Shown one piece after another: positions 10,957-21,475 of a stretch of DNA of 64,000 nucleotides. Numbering within the stretch: position 1 is the first letter of the stretch; each line of letters starts with the position of its first letter. A model generated the notes under the pieces. That model was not told where the DNA came from. It ran no database searches and saw nothing but the letters and a program-made list of their open reading frames with translations. Both the position numbers and the translations under genes were made by a program. The DNA is from Artemisia argyi (lineage: Eukaryota > Streptophyta > Magnoliopsida > Asterales > Asteraceae): positions 129,977,823 to 130,041,822 of the forward strand of contig CM060685.1 of the NCBI GenBank assembly GCA_030686995.1, read 5' to 3'.

Positions 10957-12933
10957 GGAGAGGAACAAGAATCGGCATTTCAGTTCTTGAAGCAGAAGCT
11001 TTGTGAAGCACCGATATTAGCACTACCCGAAGGAAGTGAGGACTTCGTGGTATATTGTGACGCATCAATCCAAGGTTTGGGTGCCGTATTGATGCAAAGA
11101 CTTAAAGTAATAGCTTACGCTTCTAGACAACTTAAACCCCACGAGGAGAACTACACTACTCATGATCTAGAATTAGGGGCGGTAGTATTCGCTCTTAAGA
11201 TCTGGAGACACTACCTATATGGAACCAAGTGTACGGTTTTCACCGATCACAAGAGTCTTCAGCACATTTTAGATCAAAATGAGTTGAACATGAGGCAACG
11301 TCGATGGCAAGAGTTACTAAGTGACTATGATTGTGAGATTCGTTATCACCCGGGGAAGGCAAACGTTGTAGCAGATGCCTTGAGTCGAAAGGAACAACTT
11401 AGACCCCTCAGAGTTAGATCATTGAGTATGACGATTAGATCACCACTTCCGTCTCAAATTCTTGAAGTTCAAGCTGAGGCCCTTAAGGAAGAGAATAGAC
11501 CGCACGAGAAGATTTACAGCATGCCAGAAAGCACGAATGGATTTGTCAAGAAACCAGATGGAAGGCTATGTTTCAAGGACAGAAGTTGGATTCCACTGTA
11601 TGGAGGAATACGAGACCTCATCATGCATGAGTCTCATAAGTCTAAATATTCCATTCATCCTGGCTCGGACAAGATGTATCACGATCTAAAGAAGTTGTAT
11701 TGGTGGCCAAACATGAAAGCTGACATTGCAGAGTATGTCGGTAAGTGTTTGACCTGCTCAAGAGTAAAGGCTGAACATCAAAAACCATCCGGTCTTTTGA
11801 TTCAACCCGAGCTACCAATGTGGAAATGGGAAAGGATTACAATGGACTTCATTACAAAATTACCCAAGACATCGAGTGGGTTTGACACTATTTGGGTTAT
11901 TGTCGATCGTCTCACGAAGTCAGCGCACTTCTTGCCAATCAAAGAGACTGATGATATGGACGTTCTTGCACATTTGTACCTAAAGGAGATAGTTTCCCGG
12001 CATGGAGTGCCGATTTCTATTATCTCCGACCGAGACAGCCGTTTCACATCTAACTTTTGGCGATCTTTACAGAAAGCCTTGGGAACTAAGTTAGATATGA
12101 GTACCGCTTACCATCCACAGACTGATGGTCAAAGTGAAAGGACTATTCAAACCCTAGAGGATATGCTTAGGGCATGTGTGATTGATTTTGGAAAAGGCTG
12201 GGATAAACACCTACCATTAGCAGAATTCTCATATAACAACAGTTATCACGCAAGTATTAAGGCTGCACCGTTTGAAGCACTTTATGGAAGAAAGTGTCGA
12301 TCACCAGTTTGTTGGGCTGAGATTGGAGATGTACAACTCTCAGGTCTCGAATTGATTCTTGAAACCACAGAGAAAATTGTAAAGATTAGGCAACGATTAC
12401 AAGCTGCTAGGGATCGACAAAAGAGTTATGCCGATGTGCGAAGGAAACCAATAGAGTTTCAAGTTGGAGACAGGGTCATGCTTAAGGTATCACCTTGGAA
12501 AGGGATGATTAGGTTTGGAAAACGTGGAAAGTTAAACCCAAGATACGTTGGACCCTTCGAGATCATTGAAAGGATTGGTCCCGTGGCATACAAACTTGAA
12601 CTCCCTAAGGAGCTCAGTAGAGTACACAACACCTTCCACATGTCAAATTTGAAAAAGTGTTTATCGGATGAAACCCTTGTGATTCCGTTGAAAGAGATCA
12701 GGATAGATGATAAGTTGAACTTTATTGAGGAACCCGTTGAGATTATGGATAGGGAGGTCAAACGACTTAAGCATAGTCGCATCCCCATTGTTAAGGTCAG
12801 ATGGAACTCTAAGAGAGGACCCGAGTTCACTTGGGAGCGCGAGGATCAAATTCGTGCTAAATACCCACAACTATTTGATGAGACAACCCCGAGCACCGAT
12901 TCAACTTTGGATTCCGGGACGAATCCAATCTAA
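10957..12933 (+). CDS. RNase H, integrase and chromodomain part of the Tekay polyprotein
   Basis: This is the longest open piece of the element, from the codon after TAG 10954-10956 to TAA at 12931-12933. RNase H is marked by [13 protein letters not shown] and later [10 protein letters not shown]. The integrase zinc finger has its His pair around [11 protein letters not shown] and its Cys pair in CLTCSRV. The DDE triad sits in [17 protein letters not shown] and [14 protein letters not shown]-type module ([19 protein letters not shown]) follows, then a chromodomain-like end ([14 protein letters not shown] ... [16 protein letters not shown]), which places it among chromoviruses, most likely Tekay/Del. 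A chromodomain would steer integration to particular chromatin. It is open but lacks its upstream reading frame, so it is a relic in practice. Confidence 0.9.
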   Translation, partial: GEEQESAFQFLKQKLCEAPILALPEGSEDFVVYCDASIQGLGAVLMQRLKVIAYASRQLKPHEENYTTHDLELGAVVFALKIWRHYLYGTKCTVFTDHKSLQHILDQNELNMRQRRWQELLSDYDCEIRYHPGKANVVADALSRKEQLRPLRVRSLSMTIRSPLPSQILEVQAEALKEENRPHEKIYSMPESTNGFVKKPDGRLCFKDRSWIPLYGGIRDLIMHESHKSKYSIHPGSDKMYHDLKKLYWWPNMKADIAEYVGKCLTCSRVKAEHQKPSGLLIQPELPMWKWERITMDFITKLPKTSSGFDTIWVIVDRLTKSAHFLPIKETDDMDVLAHLYLKEIVSRHGVPISIISDRDSRFTSNFWRSLQKALGTKLDMSTAYHPQTDGQSERTIQTLEDMLRACVIDFGKGWDKHLPLAEFSYNNSYHASIKAAPFEALYGRKCRSPVCWAEIGDVQLSGLELILETTEKIVKIRQRLQAARDRQKSYADVRRKPIEFQVGDRVMLKVSPWKGMIRFGKRGKLNPRYVGPFEIIERIGPVAYKLELPKELSRVHNTFHMSNLKKCLSDETLVIPLKEIRIDDKLNFIEEPVEIMDREVKRLKHSRIPIVKVRWNSKRGPEFTWEREDQIRAKYPQLFDETTPSTDSTLDSGTNPI

Positions 12934-12944
12934 CGGGTGGGTAC
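12933..12944 (+). other. Polypurine tract of the Tekay element
   Basis: ACGGGTGGGTAC stands between the stop codon and the LTR start TGTAATACTCC. It is less purine-pure than usual but in the right place. Confidence 0.55.
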
Positions 12945-13204
12945 TGTAATACTCCATAAAATCCCAGGTCATTTATTAATGCTAATTTTCGACACTATTC
13001 TAAACTAAGCCATTTTTGCGGGCTAATTTGAAAATTTTTATATGAGACACCGTTTGTTTGACACCCGATTATTTTAGTCACTGTTTGTTTGTCACCCAAT
13101 TATGTTTTGTCACCTGATATCACCCGATTGTCACTCTTGGATGTCACCCAATGAGGTTAACACCGGTAACTCCCACTTGTGACCCGATACTTTGTTAAGA
13201 CACC

Positions 13205-13276
<72 letters not shown>

Positions 13277-13889
13277 CTATGTATATATATTAATTACTAC
13301 AAACAATTATCACTATGTATATATAAGTATATATATACGTATGAACGACACCGTTTATATTTTCATGGTTTTCACGAACCAACACCGATACCGAAACTAA
13401 AGTCACGATTATACTAGTCACCGATACCTCGTTATGTTTTTGGGCCGATCGTCACCCTAAGCCCACCCCATATTTTCTTTTGCTATGGGCCGTATACCAC
13501 AACAAGCCCAACAACCAATTTCTATTTCTATGTTTATTTGGGCCAAACACCATCACAAGCCCACACAGTTCTCTTTTAATTCCTATGATTCGCTTGGGCC
13601 GAGTTGTACACAAGCCCAATGGCTGTGGCTTATTTTTGCGCAGCATATCACTCAAAACGAAACCAACTCGTGTTCAATAATAATATTACACACGTTTTGT
13701 TACTTGGTTCCCAACTCACACGACACAAGCTTACAACCCCTCGTTGACCTTGTATCATGCGACATTGAGCCACCATTTGTAGCCGCCAAACCATTGGACA
13801 ATCGCAATGTTTACCTAGATATCCAAATCGGCTAATAACCAAGGGATCGAGTGTTCCATATTCCCCAACCAACAATTACCACATGTGCA
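12945..13889 (+). repeat. Tekay 3' LTR, first part
   Basis: Starts TGTAATACTCCATAAAATC. It contains repeats of a GTCACCCGATT/GACACCG type at about 13040-13190. It is cut at 13889 by the insertion of a large LTR element with target duplication GTGCA. A complete minus-strand copy of this LTR family is present at 53611-56827, which confirms the boundaries. Confidence 0.85.
13212..13275. repeat. (TA)n microsatellite
   Basis: About 32 uninterrupted TA units inside the Tekay LTR. The related solo LTR has only a short AT-rich stretch at this place (about 56450-56540). Confidence 0.95.
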
Positions 13890-16800
13890 TGATGAGTGTG
13901 TAAATACTCATCATTTTTGTCTTATATGAACTGCCAAAACATCCAAAAACACCCAATAATGCATCAAAATACTGAAATTATCTCAAAAGTGTGTTTTATA
14001 TGTTTTAGATGCAAAACGTTTAAAAACAAATGAAAAACGAACAAAGTTTGCACAATTGGCAGTTTCAGTCCCTCAAGTTTCAAATATTGACAAAACTAGT
14101 CCCTGACGTTTTAAAATGAAAGAAAAGTCAACTCAAAGTTTTTAAAAGTAAAAATTATCAAAGTTAGACTTTGGGTAAAAAGTTTGAGAAAATTACATGT
14201 TTAGTCCCTAAAAATCCAAATTGGCATAAAAGGTCCCTGGAGTTTCAGATTTTGGCAGTTTTAGTCCCTGGTGGGATAATTTTGAATGAAAAATCATTTT
14301 GGGTCCTTGGGAAGTTACAAAAATCATTTTTAGTCCCTGGGTGAAAGTTTTGTGGAAATTACATGTTTGGTCCCTGTATTTTGCAACTTGTCATAAACGG
14401 TCCCCGGGAATTTGAAAAATGAAAATAATGCAACTTTGGTCCTTATAATATTGGTGATTGGCAATTTTGGTACTTATGAGCACTTTGGAAGATTTACAAT
14501 TTCAGCCCTCATGTTTCAGCCAATTACAATTATGGTCCTTGTAATTTCCAAATTTGCAAAATAAATAATAAAACAAACCAAACCACCCTTTAACCCATCC
14601 AATCCCACCCCTGATCCATGGTCTGATCCAGTAACACAATCCCCAAGCCCACCAAAGAATCCGGCCCATCCACCCTTTACTAATACCCCCGTTCGTTGAC
14701 TCCGGTCAAACCCACAACCCCCGATTACTATTCATCTTCTCCCCTAACACACCCTAATTCCCAGGTTTATGTTCCCCCCCCCCCCTCCATGCTACCCCAT
14801 TAATACCTCACCAACTTCTCACCTACACCCTCACCTTCCCCCTCCTCATTTATTACCCACACCAAACCTAAATCTGTCCAATCTCCATTTCCCGCCAAAA
14901 CTCCATTTGAACGGTGGGGATCTAATAAAGCCATCCTACGGCCAGGATTGAAGTGGGAAAGTATGAGAGAGACTCCAGGAGCTATAAAGTGAAAGAAAAA
15001 GAGAAGAAGAAGTTTTTCAAAGTTTTAGACCACATTCGTAGTGTAAACTTTATTTTCATGTTGTGAACCTTTTAAATTCAGTTTACTTTTAATGTTGTTT
15101 CAAGTTTTAAAGTTAATGGAAGTTAATGTTTATGTTTCTCAGTTTCAATTTCTCAGTCACAATTCAAATTTTAGCATTTGCAAGTGAAATTGACATTTTC
15201 ACTTAAAACTTGTTAATTGTTACTGTTTCTTGTTCCTATAATCTCAATTCAGTTTCCCTTCAAGCTTTTTGAAGCTTTTAGATCACCTAGTGGAATTGTA
15301 ATCTCATTTACTTAAAAATCATAAAAATAGTCAAAAATAGAAAATAAAATCAAAAATCAGTTTGTAGTAAGATTGGAGCATGGAGCATTGGTCAAACATG
15401 GATGGACCAGGGTATTAGAACCTCAGGGAGGTGCTAGGATGTGTGTTGAGCCCTGGTGATTTGGTTTACTCAGAAATCCTTTGTAAGAATTATTTCAAGT
15501 CTCTTTTGTTGAATCTGTGTTCCTTTGTTTCTGGTGTTCATTGTCACTTATTTATATTCCTTTGTGTTTATTTTAACATAGATTAAGTTTACTTTTCAGT
15601 ATCATTAGTCAAGTCTTTGATTTGCTTCATAAAACTTTCAATTTCAGTTTTTAAGGGGTGTTTGGCTTGGACCATTTCACTGTGTTTAAGGTTTATTTGG
15701 TTGTTGCTTTCTGCTTACATTAGTCACCTAGGGTCTAAATAAGACTTGTAAGTCACAAAATGGTACCTTAAACTACTCAAAGTCAAAAATCAACTCCAAT
15801 CTCCTTGACAGTTAACTGTCAAGGTTTTTGGATCCCAAAACTCACCCATTTGGTTTAAAATCTAGTAACTCAGCTTATTTTAACCTTATCTCACCTTAGT
15901 ATAACTTATTTAATCAGTTAGGCTTATTAGAAACTCAAAAAAGTCAAGTTTTAAGTTTTTGCTAAAAAGTCAAAGTTTGTTTGTTCAGATTTTCACAAAA
16001 GTTCAAGTAATTCTCTAGATTTTTGTAATGTGATTCAGGTTTTGAATTTTTGATATGTTTTAGCCTACTAGTTCATGTTTAAGATCCCATTGTCTTATTA
16101 TTTTTGTGATTTTTTATCTGAGCCCCACCATTGCCCAAAGACACTTGCAGGGCATACATCTGCCCTGCTACACAGATACCATGCTCAGACCCCAACTTTC
16201 CTTGCCTCTCAGGGCCTACACAGTGGGTCCTACAATGAGCTTATTGGCTTTTTGAGAAGCCAATAAGCTCATCTTTAGGTCTCTGGGTTTATCTTGGGAT
16301 TTGAACTCCTTTTGCTAGGGCTGCAAGGTTACAAAAGCTTGTCCCTTTTTCTGTTGGCTGTTTGGTATTTGGTTTTGCTTAATCAGCTTATCAGCTTATC
16401 CAGGGCTCTATTCTAGATTTTATAGCTTATTTCATGTCCCTTTAGCTTATATCCACCTAAATATTACCCTAGTTCTCAGCTTATAGCTTGTTTCAAGCTT
16501 ATAGCTTGGATAGTTGACCAAAGTCAACTGTCAAGCTATTAAGCATTTGTTGTGCTTATTTTTGATTTACAAAAAAACTTGTTTTCATAAAAAGTTAATG
16601 TTTTTAGTTGTAAATTAAGTTTCCAAAAAGAAAATCCAGAAAATCAAAAGTAATTTTTAAGTGATAGTTTCTATTTAATTTTATGTAATTTTAATTTTCA
16701 TTTTTATATTTTTTATTAAGAACTTAGTTTTTTTATATTTTTCTTAATTTCCTCTTAAGTTAAAGTATTTATAATAATTTTCTTAGATTTTTATTTCACC

Positions 16801-17642
16801 ATTTAGTATTTATTAGAATTAATTTTAGTTTTATTAATTATTAATTAATATTAAGTTTAAAATAGCATAATTAGTTTTTATTAAGTAAAATCTACTTTTT
16901 ATATTTTTTATAGCTTTTATATGTTGTAAAATAATTTTAGAAATTTTATTAGCATTTTTACTGTTCATTTAGTATTTTTCCTAATTTAAAATAGTTAATT
17001 AGATAATTAGTAATTAATTAGTAATTTATTAATAGAAAATTCACAAAAAGATAAAAATATATATTTTTAATTTTTATACTTTCTTCAAGTTCTTTTTAAG
17101 GTTTAGAAAATATTTTTGTAAATTCTTAGTTTATTTTGTAACCTTTATTATTTTTAGTTTATTTTAAATTAGATTTAAAATAGTTTTAAGTAATTATTTA
17201 GTGTTTAAATATTAAAATAATCATTTTAATAACTTTATTTTCATTTTAAATTTTCTTTTATCTTTTAATTTGTAAAAAGTTCATTTTCACCCCCTGGGTG
17301 TTTTCAGATTTCCATTTTCATTTTTTATTTTGTACGTTTACGTTTTATTTAAACGTAACGTACGCGTTTTAAGTTTTAAACGTTTCTGGGTTTTCAAACT
17401 TTCCCGTCTTGTTTACATAGCTTATTTAAGCTATTCTCATTGTAGATTCCTTAGTTCAATCACACACAAACCTTTTTCTCATCCAGATTCACCCGATCAT
17501 GAAACCGTTTGTTTACAATTCACACCTCGTCGGGACATACGACCCGGGGAAACCTTATACTTCCGCGGAGCATTGACTCTGAGCTGTTTGACTTTGTTGA
17601 CCATTCCCTGGTCAATTTAGGTTGACGGTTTCGCATCAATCA
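13890..17642 (+). repeat. 5' LTR of the pol-less element (3753 bp)
   Basis: Starts with the inverted repeat TGATGAGT...ACTCATCA and ends ...TTTCGCATCAATCA. A run of degenerate repeats built on TTTAGTCCCTGG occupies about 14060-14560. A C-run of 12 lies near 14774. The middle (16560-17330) is strongly A/T-rich. Short frames such as 16075-16266 and 17330-17620 recur in the other LTR and are not genes. Confidence 0.9.
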
Positions 17643-17647
17643 ACTTT

Positions 17648-17665
17648 TGGCGCCGCTGCCGGGGA
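17648..17665 (+). other. Primer binding site for tRNA-Asp
   Basis: TGGCGCCGCTGCCGGGGA differs at one base from the complement of the 3' end of plant tRNA-Asp(GTC) as I remember it. It starts five bases after the LTR. This site is usual in Athila/Tat elements. Confidence 0.8.
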
Positions 17666-17891
17666 GGTTGTGCGCGTTTATCTAAACGGTTTTTCTGATT
17701 AGTGTCTTTGGAATTCGTTCCATTGTACATTTATCCATCCTTGTTCATATTTTCATAAAAACAAAACCCAAAAAGATTTTCCTTCTCATTTGTACAACAT
17801 GTATTTCCAAAAACCCAAAAATATTCACCTTTACCCTCTTGCACCTTTGATTCTTCATCCCTACCCCTCTATGAACCTTTGATTCTTTCCT

Positions 17892-20683
17892 ATGTCGTAT
17901 CCACACCAATTTGGTTGCCAATGGTGTGGTGGTCCTCATAATGGTGGGAATTGTCCCGGCTGTAGCATGGTAGAGTCAGGAGATGGGTCTGTCTATAACC
18001 AAGCTCCCTATCCTTACCATGATACATCTGAGTCATCCTACCAGCCACCACATCATGAGATACTGACATATCTGTGTGAGTTTTGTGGAGGTCCTCACCA
18101 AGGATTTGAGTGCCAAACCGGAAACACGTTTGTCTATGAACAGTTTTCCGGTAATGCTCAGAACTTTGGTTATGACCAATATCCATATGATTCACCAGTC
18201 CAGACTCAACAGTTTAACTGTTGTGAGTACTGTGGTGGTTCGCACTACAGTTCTGATTGTCAATCAGGAAGCACGCTTGTCTATGAGCAGTTTCCTGATA
18301 ACAATTATGACACAAGCACATACGACTCACAGCCACATCAGTTTTACTGTTGTGAGTCAAAGTTGTCAAAATCGCGCCTAAGGCGCGCCTAGGCGCTAAG
18401 TCGCACAAGGCGCTGGCCTTGGGGATTTTTTTGACTCGAGGCGCACGACATGCATGACTCCCACAAAAAGCGCGCGACTTGGCGCTTTTTGTGCCTTGGC
18501 GCCTCGGGCGATTTTTGCGCCTAGGCCATATTTTGCGCCTTGGGACTTTTTTTTTTTTTTTTTTTTTTTTTAAGGATATAATGCATGGGCCTTTTAAGTC
18601 ATAGGTCATTATTTATATGATTTCTAAATTTAAATTGATTTTATGTTTATTTTATTGATTGAAATTTTCTTTAAGAAGTTATTTTGTTTCATTAAATATT
18701 TTTTTACGACATATTATCATGAAAATGTAGCATTGTGCCTTGAATATTAATATATTGCTTGCTTGATATTTTGGGTTAAATTGTGAGCTTTGTTAGATGT
18801 AAGCTACAAGTGTAGGACACAAACATATTTAGTCTGATATGGATTTTAATTTCTATATAGGTCATCGAGTAAAAGAGTTGATCCGTTCTAGAAGTGACAA
18901 CCAATCCATTTTAATATTTATAATGGCAATATGTGTTAAGCGTTAAGTATTTTAATGTTATTTTGTATTATTTAAGATACATAAATGGTCACATATGTTA
19001 TAAAAAACTTAATGCTTTTAGTGCGCCTCGCATTCATGAATCCCGCGCCTTGAAATGCGCCTCGACTCGAGGCTCTTTGGCCCCCTTTGCGCCTTAGTGC
19101 GCCTTGAGCTTTTCAGAACACTGGCTTGTGAGTATTGTGGAGGTCTACACAGTAGCTCTGATTGTCAAACAGGGAATCCATTTCCTTGTAACAATTACGA
19201 CTACTCGTTTTCAGACCCACCTCCACAGTACCAAATAACCCAAGCAACTCCTCTTGTTACTGTGCAAGACATTTTAATAGAGACTCTTGAGATATTGAAA
19301 GATCTTAAGGAGGAGTTGGCTACTACATCGTTTCAAAGCTCTCGTGAGAAATCTATGGCAGAATTACTTGCGGAAGAACGAGAGGCTAGAAACGAAAAGA
19401 GCATGGAAGAATTACTTGCTGAGCAAAGAGCGGCTAAAATACGTGCCAATCTTCGCTTTGCTGCTCTTCATGATGACGATGATGATGAGGATTCTATTCA
19501 AATGAAGGAATATTACAAAGATTCATCCAGTTCATCAGTTGAGATTCCTTCCATGAAAGCACAGGGAGATAAGAGTATGCAAGAATTGCTAGCTGAAGAA
19601 CACATGAAAAATATAGAATCTATGTGTGCTAGTCTCTCTTATCTCCCTCAGTCTGCTATTATCACACCTGAAGTTCACACTCACTCTCTGATCATGGGGG
19701 ATGAGCATCTTAGCACTGTTCCTGATAAGGAATCGGGCGAATTAATAAAGTCTAGTGTTGAGATCCTTGTCCCAATCCCAGGAGAGTCACAGGGAACTTT
19801 GGATGATATGTGTGATATTCCTTCCCCCATTGAGTGTCCTAACGATCATTTTGAGACTTTCTCAGATTTTAATGATGATTGTACATCTCATGGAGACATT
19901 GAGTATATTGAGGCACCACTGCCTCAGTCTGATGTTGATCCTCTTCTTGAGGAGTTCGCTGATGAACTTGCTCACATCGATCCACTTTCATTGGAAAGTG
20001 ATGATGGTCTCCTTGATTTCCAAGCCGATCTGGGAGAAATTGAAAGTCTCCTATATCATGATCCGTCACTCACTTCTTATCCCAACAGTCCACAAGAGAA
20101 TGTTAATCTCTTTGTTCCCGAAACATTCGATACGACTCTCACCAATCCTCTATTTGAATTCGATTCTGAATTCACTATGATTTCTAATAATCCAATCTTT
20201 GACGAGGATTGTGATGAGTCCACAATGGAACATGAGTTCCCTGATTCACATCTTGTGAATGATTCTCTTCATGAGGAGTTCTCCGGTGAACTCGCTCATC
20301 AGTTTGATATCCCGGGGGGAGATGCTCTCAATTATGAGAATTTGCGAATTCCCACCCACCCTCCCGGGTTGTTTACGAGCTTACCCTTTGAAATCCAAAC
20401 TCAGGCTATTGAGCCTCCTCTTGAGGAAGAAGATCAAATCATGCTTTTTATCATGATTTTCTTCCTTTTCTTCACCTACAGGGTGACTTCTTCTCTTCTT
20501 CACTCCTTCGGGAGTGAGGACACTATATTTGATCCCGGCATTTTCATGTATCATTATCTTGAGCCGGATACTTATCTCATCGGTGTGGAACTTTCACGTG
20601 CTTCATATGTTTGTCCAAACATTTTGAATGAAAGTCCGATTGAGATTGCTTCTTCCACATCATGCTTCCCCAAGGACAAATGA
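17892..20683 (+). pseudogene. Repeated zinc-knuckle protein ORF of the pol-less element, split by a hAT-like insertion
   Basis: Two coding blocks, 17892-18357 and 19134-20683, are in the same frame once the 768-bp insertion and one copy of its 8-bp target duplication are set aside; the parent ORF would be about 671 codons. The first block and the start of the second hold four knuckles of the form CX2CGGxHX4C (CQWCGGPHNGGNC, CEFCGGPHQGFEC, CEYCGGSHYSSDC, CEYCGGLHSSSDC), a spacing known from Athila-type gag. Then come three copies of KSM(A/E/Q)ELLAE(E/Q), a long acidic region, and near the C terminus a hydrophobic segment (MLFIMIFFLFF) that could span a membrane. No capsid (retrotransposon gag) domain is seen. 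Function is unknown; RNA binding by the knuckles is an inference. Confidence 0.75.
18358..19125. mobile_element. hAT-like non-autonomous DNA element, 768 bp
   Basis: It is flanked by an exact 8-bp duplication TTGTGAGT (18350-18357 and 19126-19133), the length typical of hAT. The ends are imperfect inverted repeats (CAAAGTTGTC... and ...GAACACTGGC) followed by GCGCC-rich subterminal repeats on both sides (18370-18545 and 19020-19110). No transposase frame. A T-run of about 25 lies at 18547-18571. It interrupts the ORF inside a zinc knuckle. Confidence 0.8.
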
Positions 20684-21460
20684 ATTCGGGGTCGAGTCAA
20701 GCTAGCGACTCGGTAAACAAAAACAGTAGCATGCTTATAGGGTTTTCGCCCTAAGTGTGGGGGAGTCCCCCATGTTATGATTACATATGAAGTGAAAATA
20801 CAAAATGGTGTTTTCCACGCTCAGCTTGTAATGTTGCCCTTTTACGTTCAAAATGTCGGCATAATAGCCGGGATTTTGAATATTGAGGACAATATTCATG
20901 CTTAGTGTGGGGGGGTATTCGCTATTCTAGCGAATTTTATCATATTTTACTATATAATACCCCCGTTTTTAGCCAAAATTTTAAAAAAAATTTCAAAAAT
21001 TTTTCACTGGTGCTTCAAAATTTTTGGTAATCAGTCCGCCTTGTCTAACCAACAAAAGGGATTGGCTAGTCCAGGAGCAAACGGCTCTTGGTAAAGACAT
21101 ATCAAATCCGTTGACGGCTGGCAATTTGCCCAAAATTGTATGGTTCATCAACTCCCCGAAAACAAATGAGTTGGCTAGCCCGCAAGATTATGGCTTGTGG
21201 TAAAGGCCGTGGAAAATCCATAATTGGTAATCAGCTCACCAAGATGTTGACTATTCCATCAAGAGCTGGCTAGTCCAGAAGCAAACGGCTTTTGGTAAAG
21301 ACTACTCAAATCCGTTGACAGCTGGTGGTTTGCTCAAAATCACACGGTTATCAGGTGTGCCACAGTTCTTACACCTGGCTACTCCAGAAGTGATGGCTTT
21401 TGGTAAAGAGTTTAAAATCCATCAAGTTTTTCTCAAAATATTGCTAGGGACTAGCAATAG
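20684..21460 (+). other. 3' noncoding region of the pol-less element with ~120-bp spaced repeats
   Basis: No ORF. From about 21060 to 21410 a unit like GGCTAGTCCAGAAGC followed by ACGGCTTTTGGTAAAGAC recurs four times in diverged form. Two GTGTGGGGG blocks (20756 and 20906) resemble extra polypurine tracts. Confidence 0.65.
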
Positions 21461-21475
21461 TTTAGTGTGGGGGAT
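21461..21475 (+). other. Polypurine tract of the pol-less element
   Basis: TTTAGTGTGGGGGAT directly precedes the 3' LTR start TGATGAGTG. Confidence 0.75.

Noticed and set aside
13179..13400. Repeated Tyr-Ile protein from the frame over the microsatellite
   Set aside because: It is the translation of a (TA)n tract; the same holds for the frames over 26664-26758.
17648..17665. Fragment of a tRNA-Asp gene
   Set aside because: Only the complement of the tRNA 3' end is present, directly inside an LTR, as in a primer binding site.
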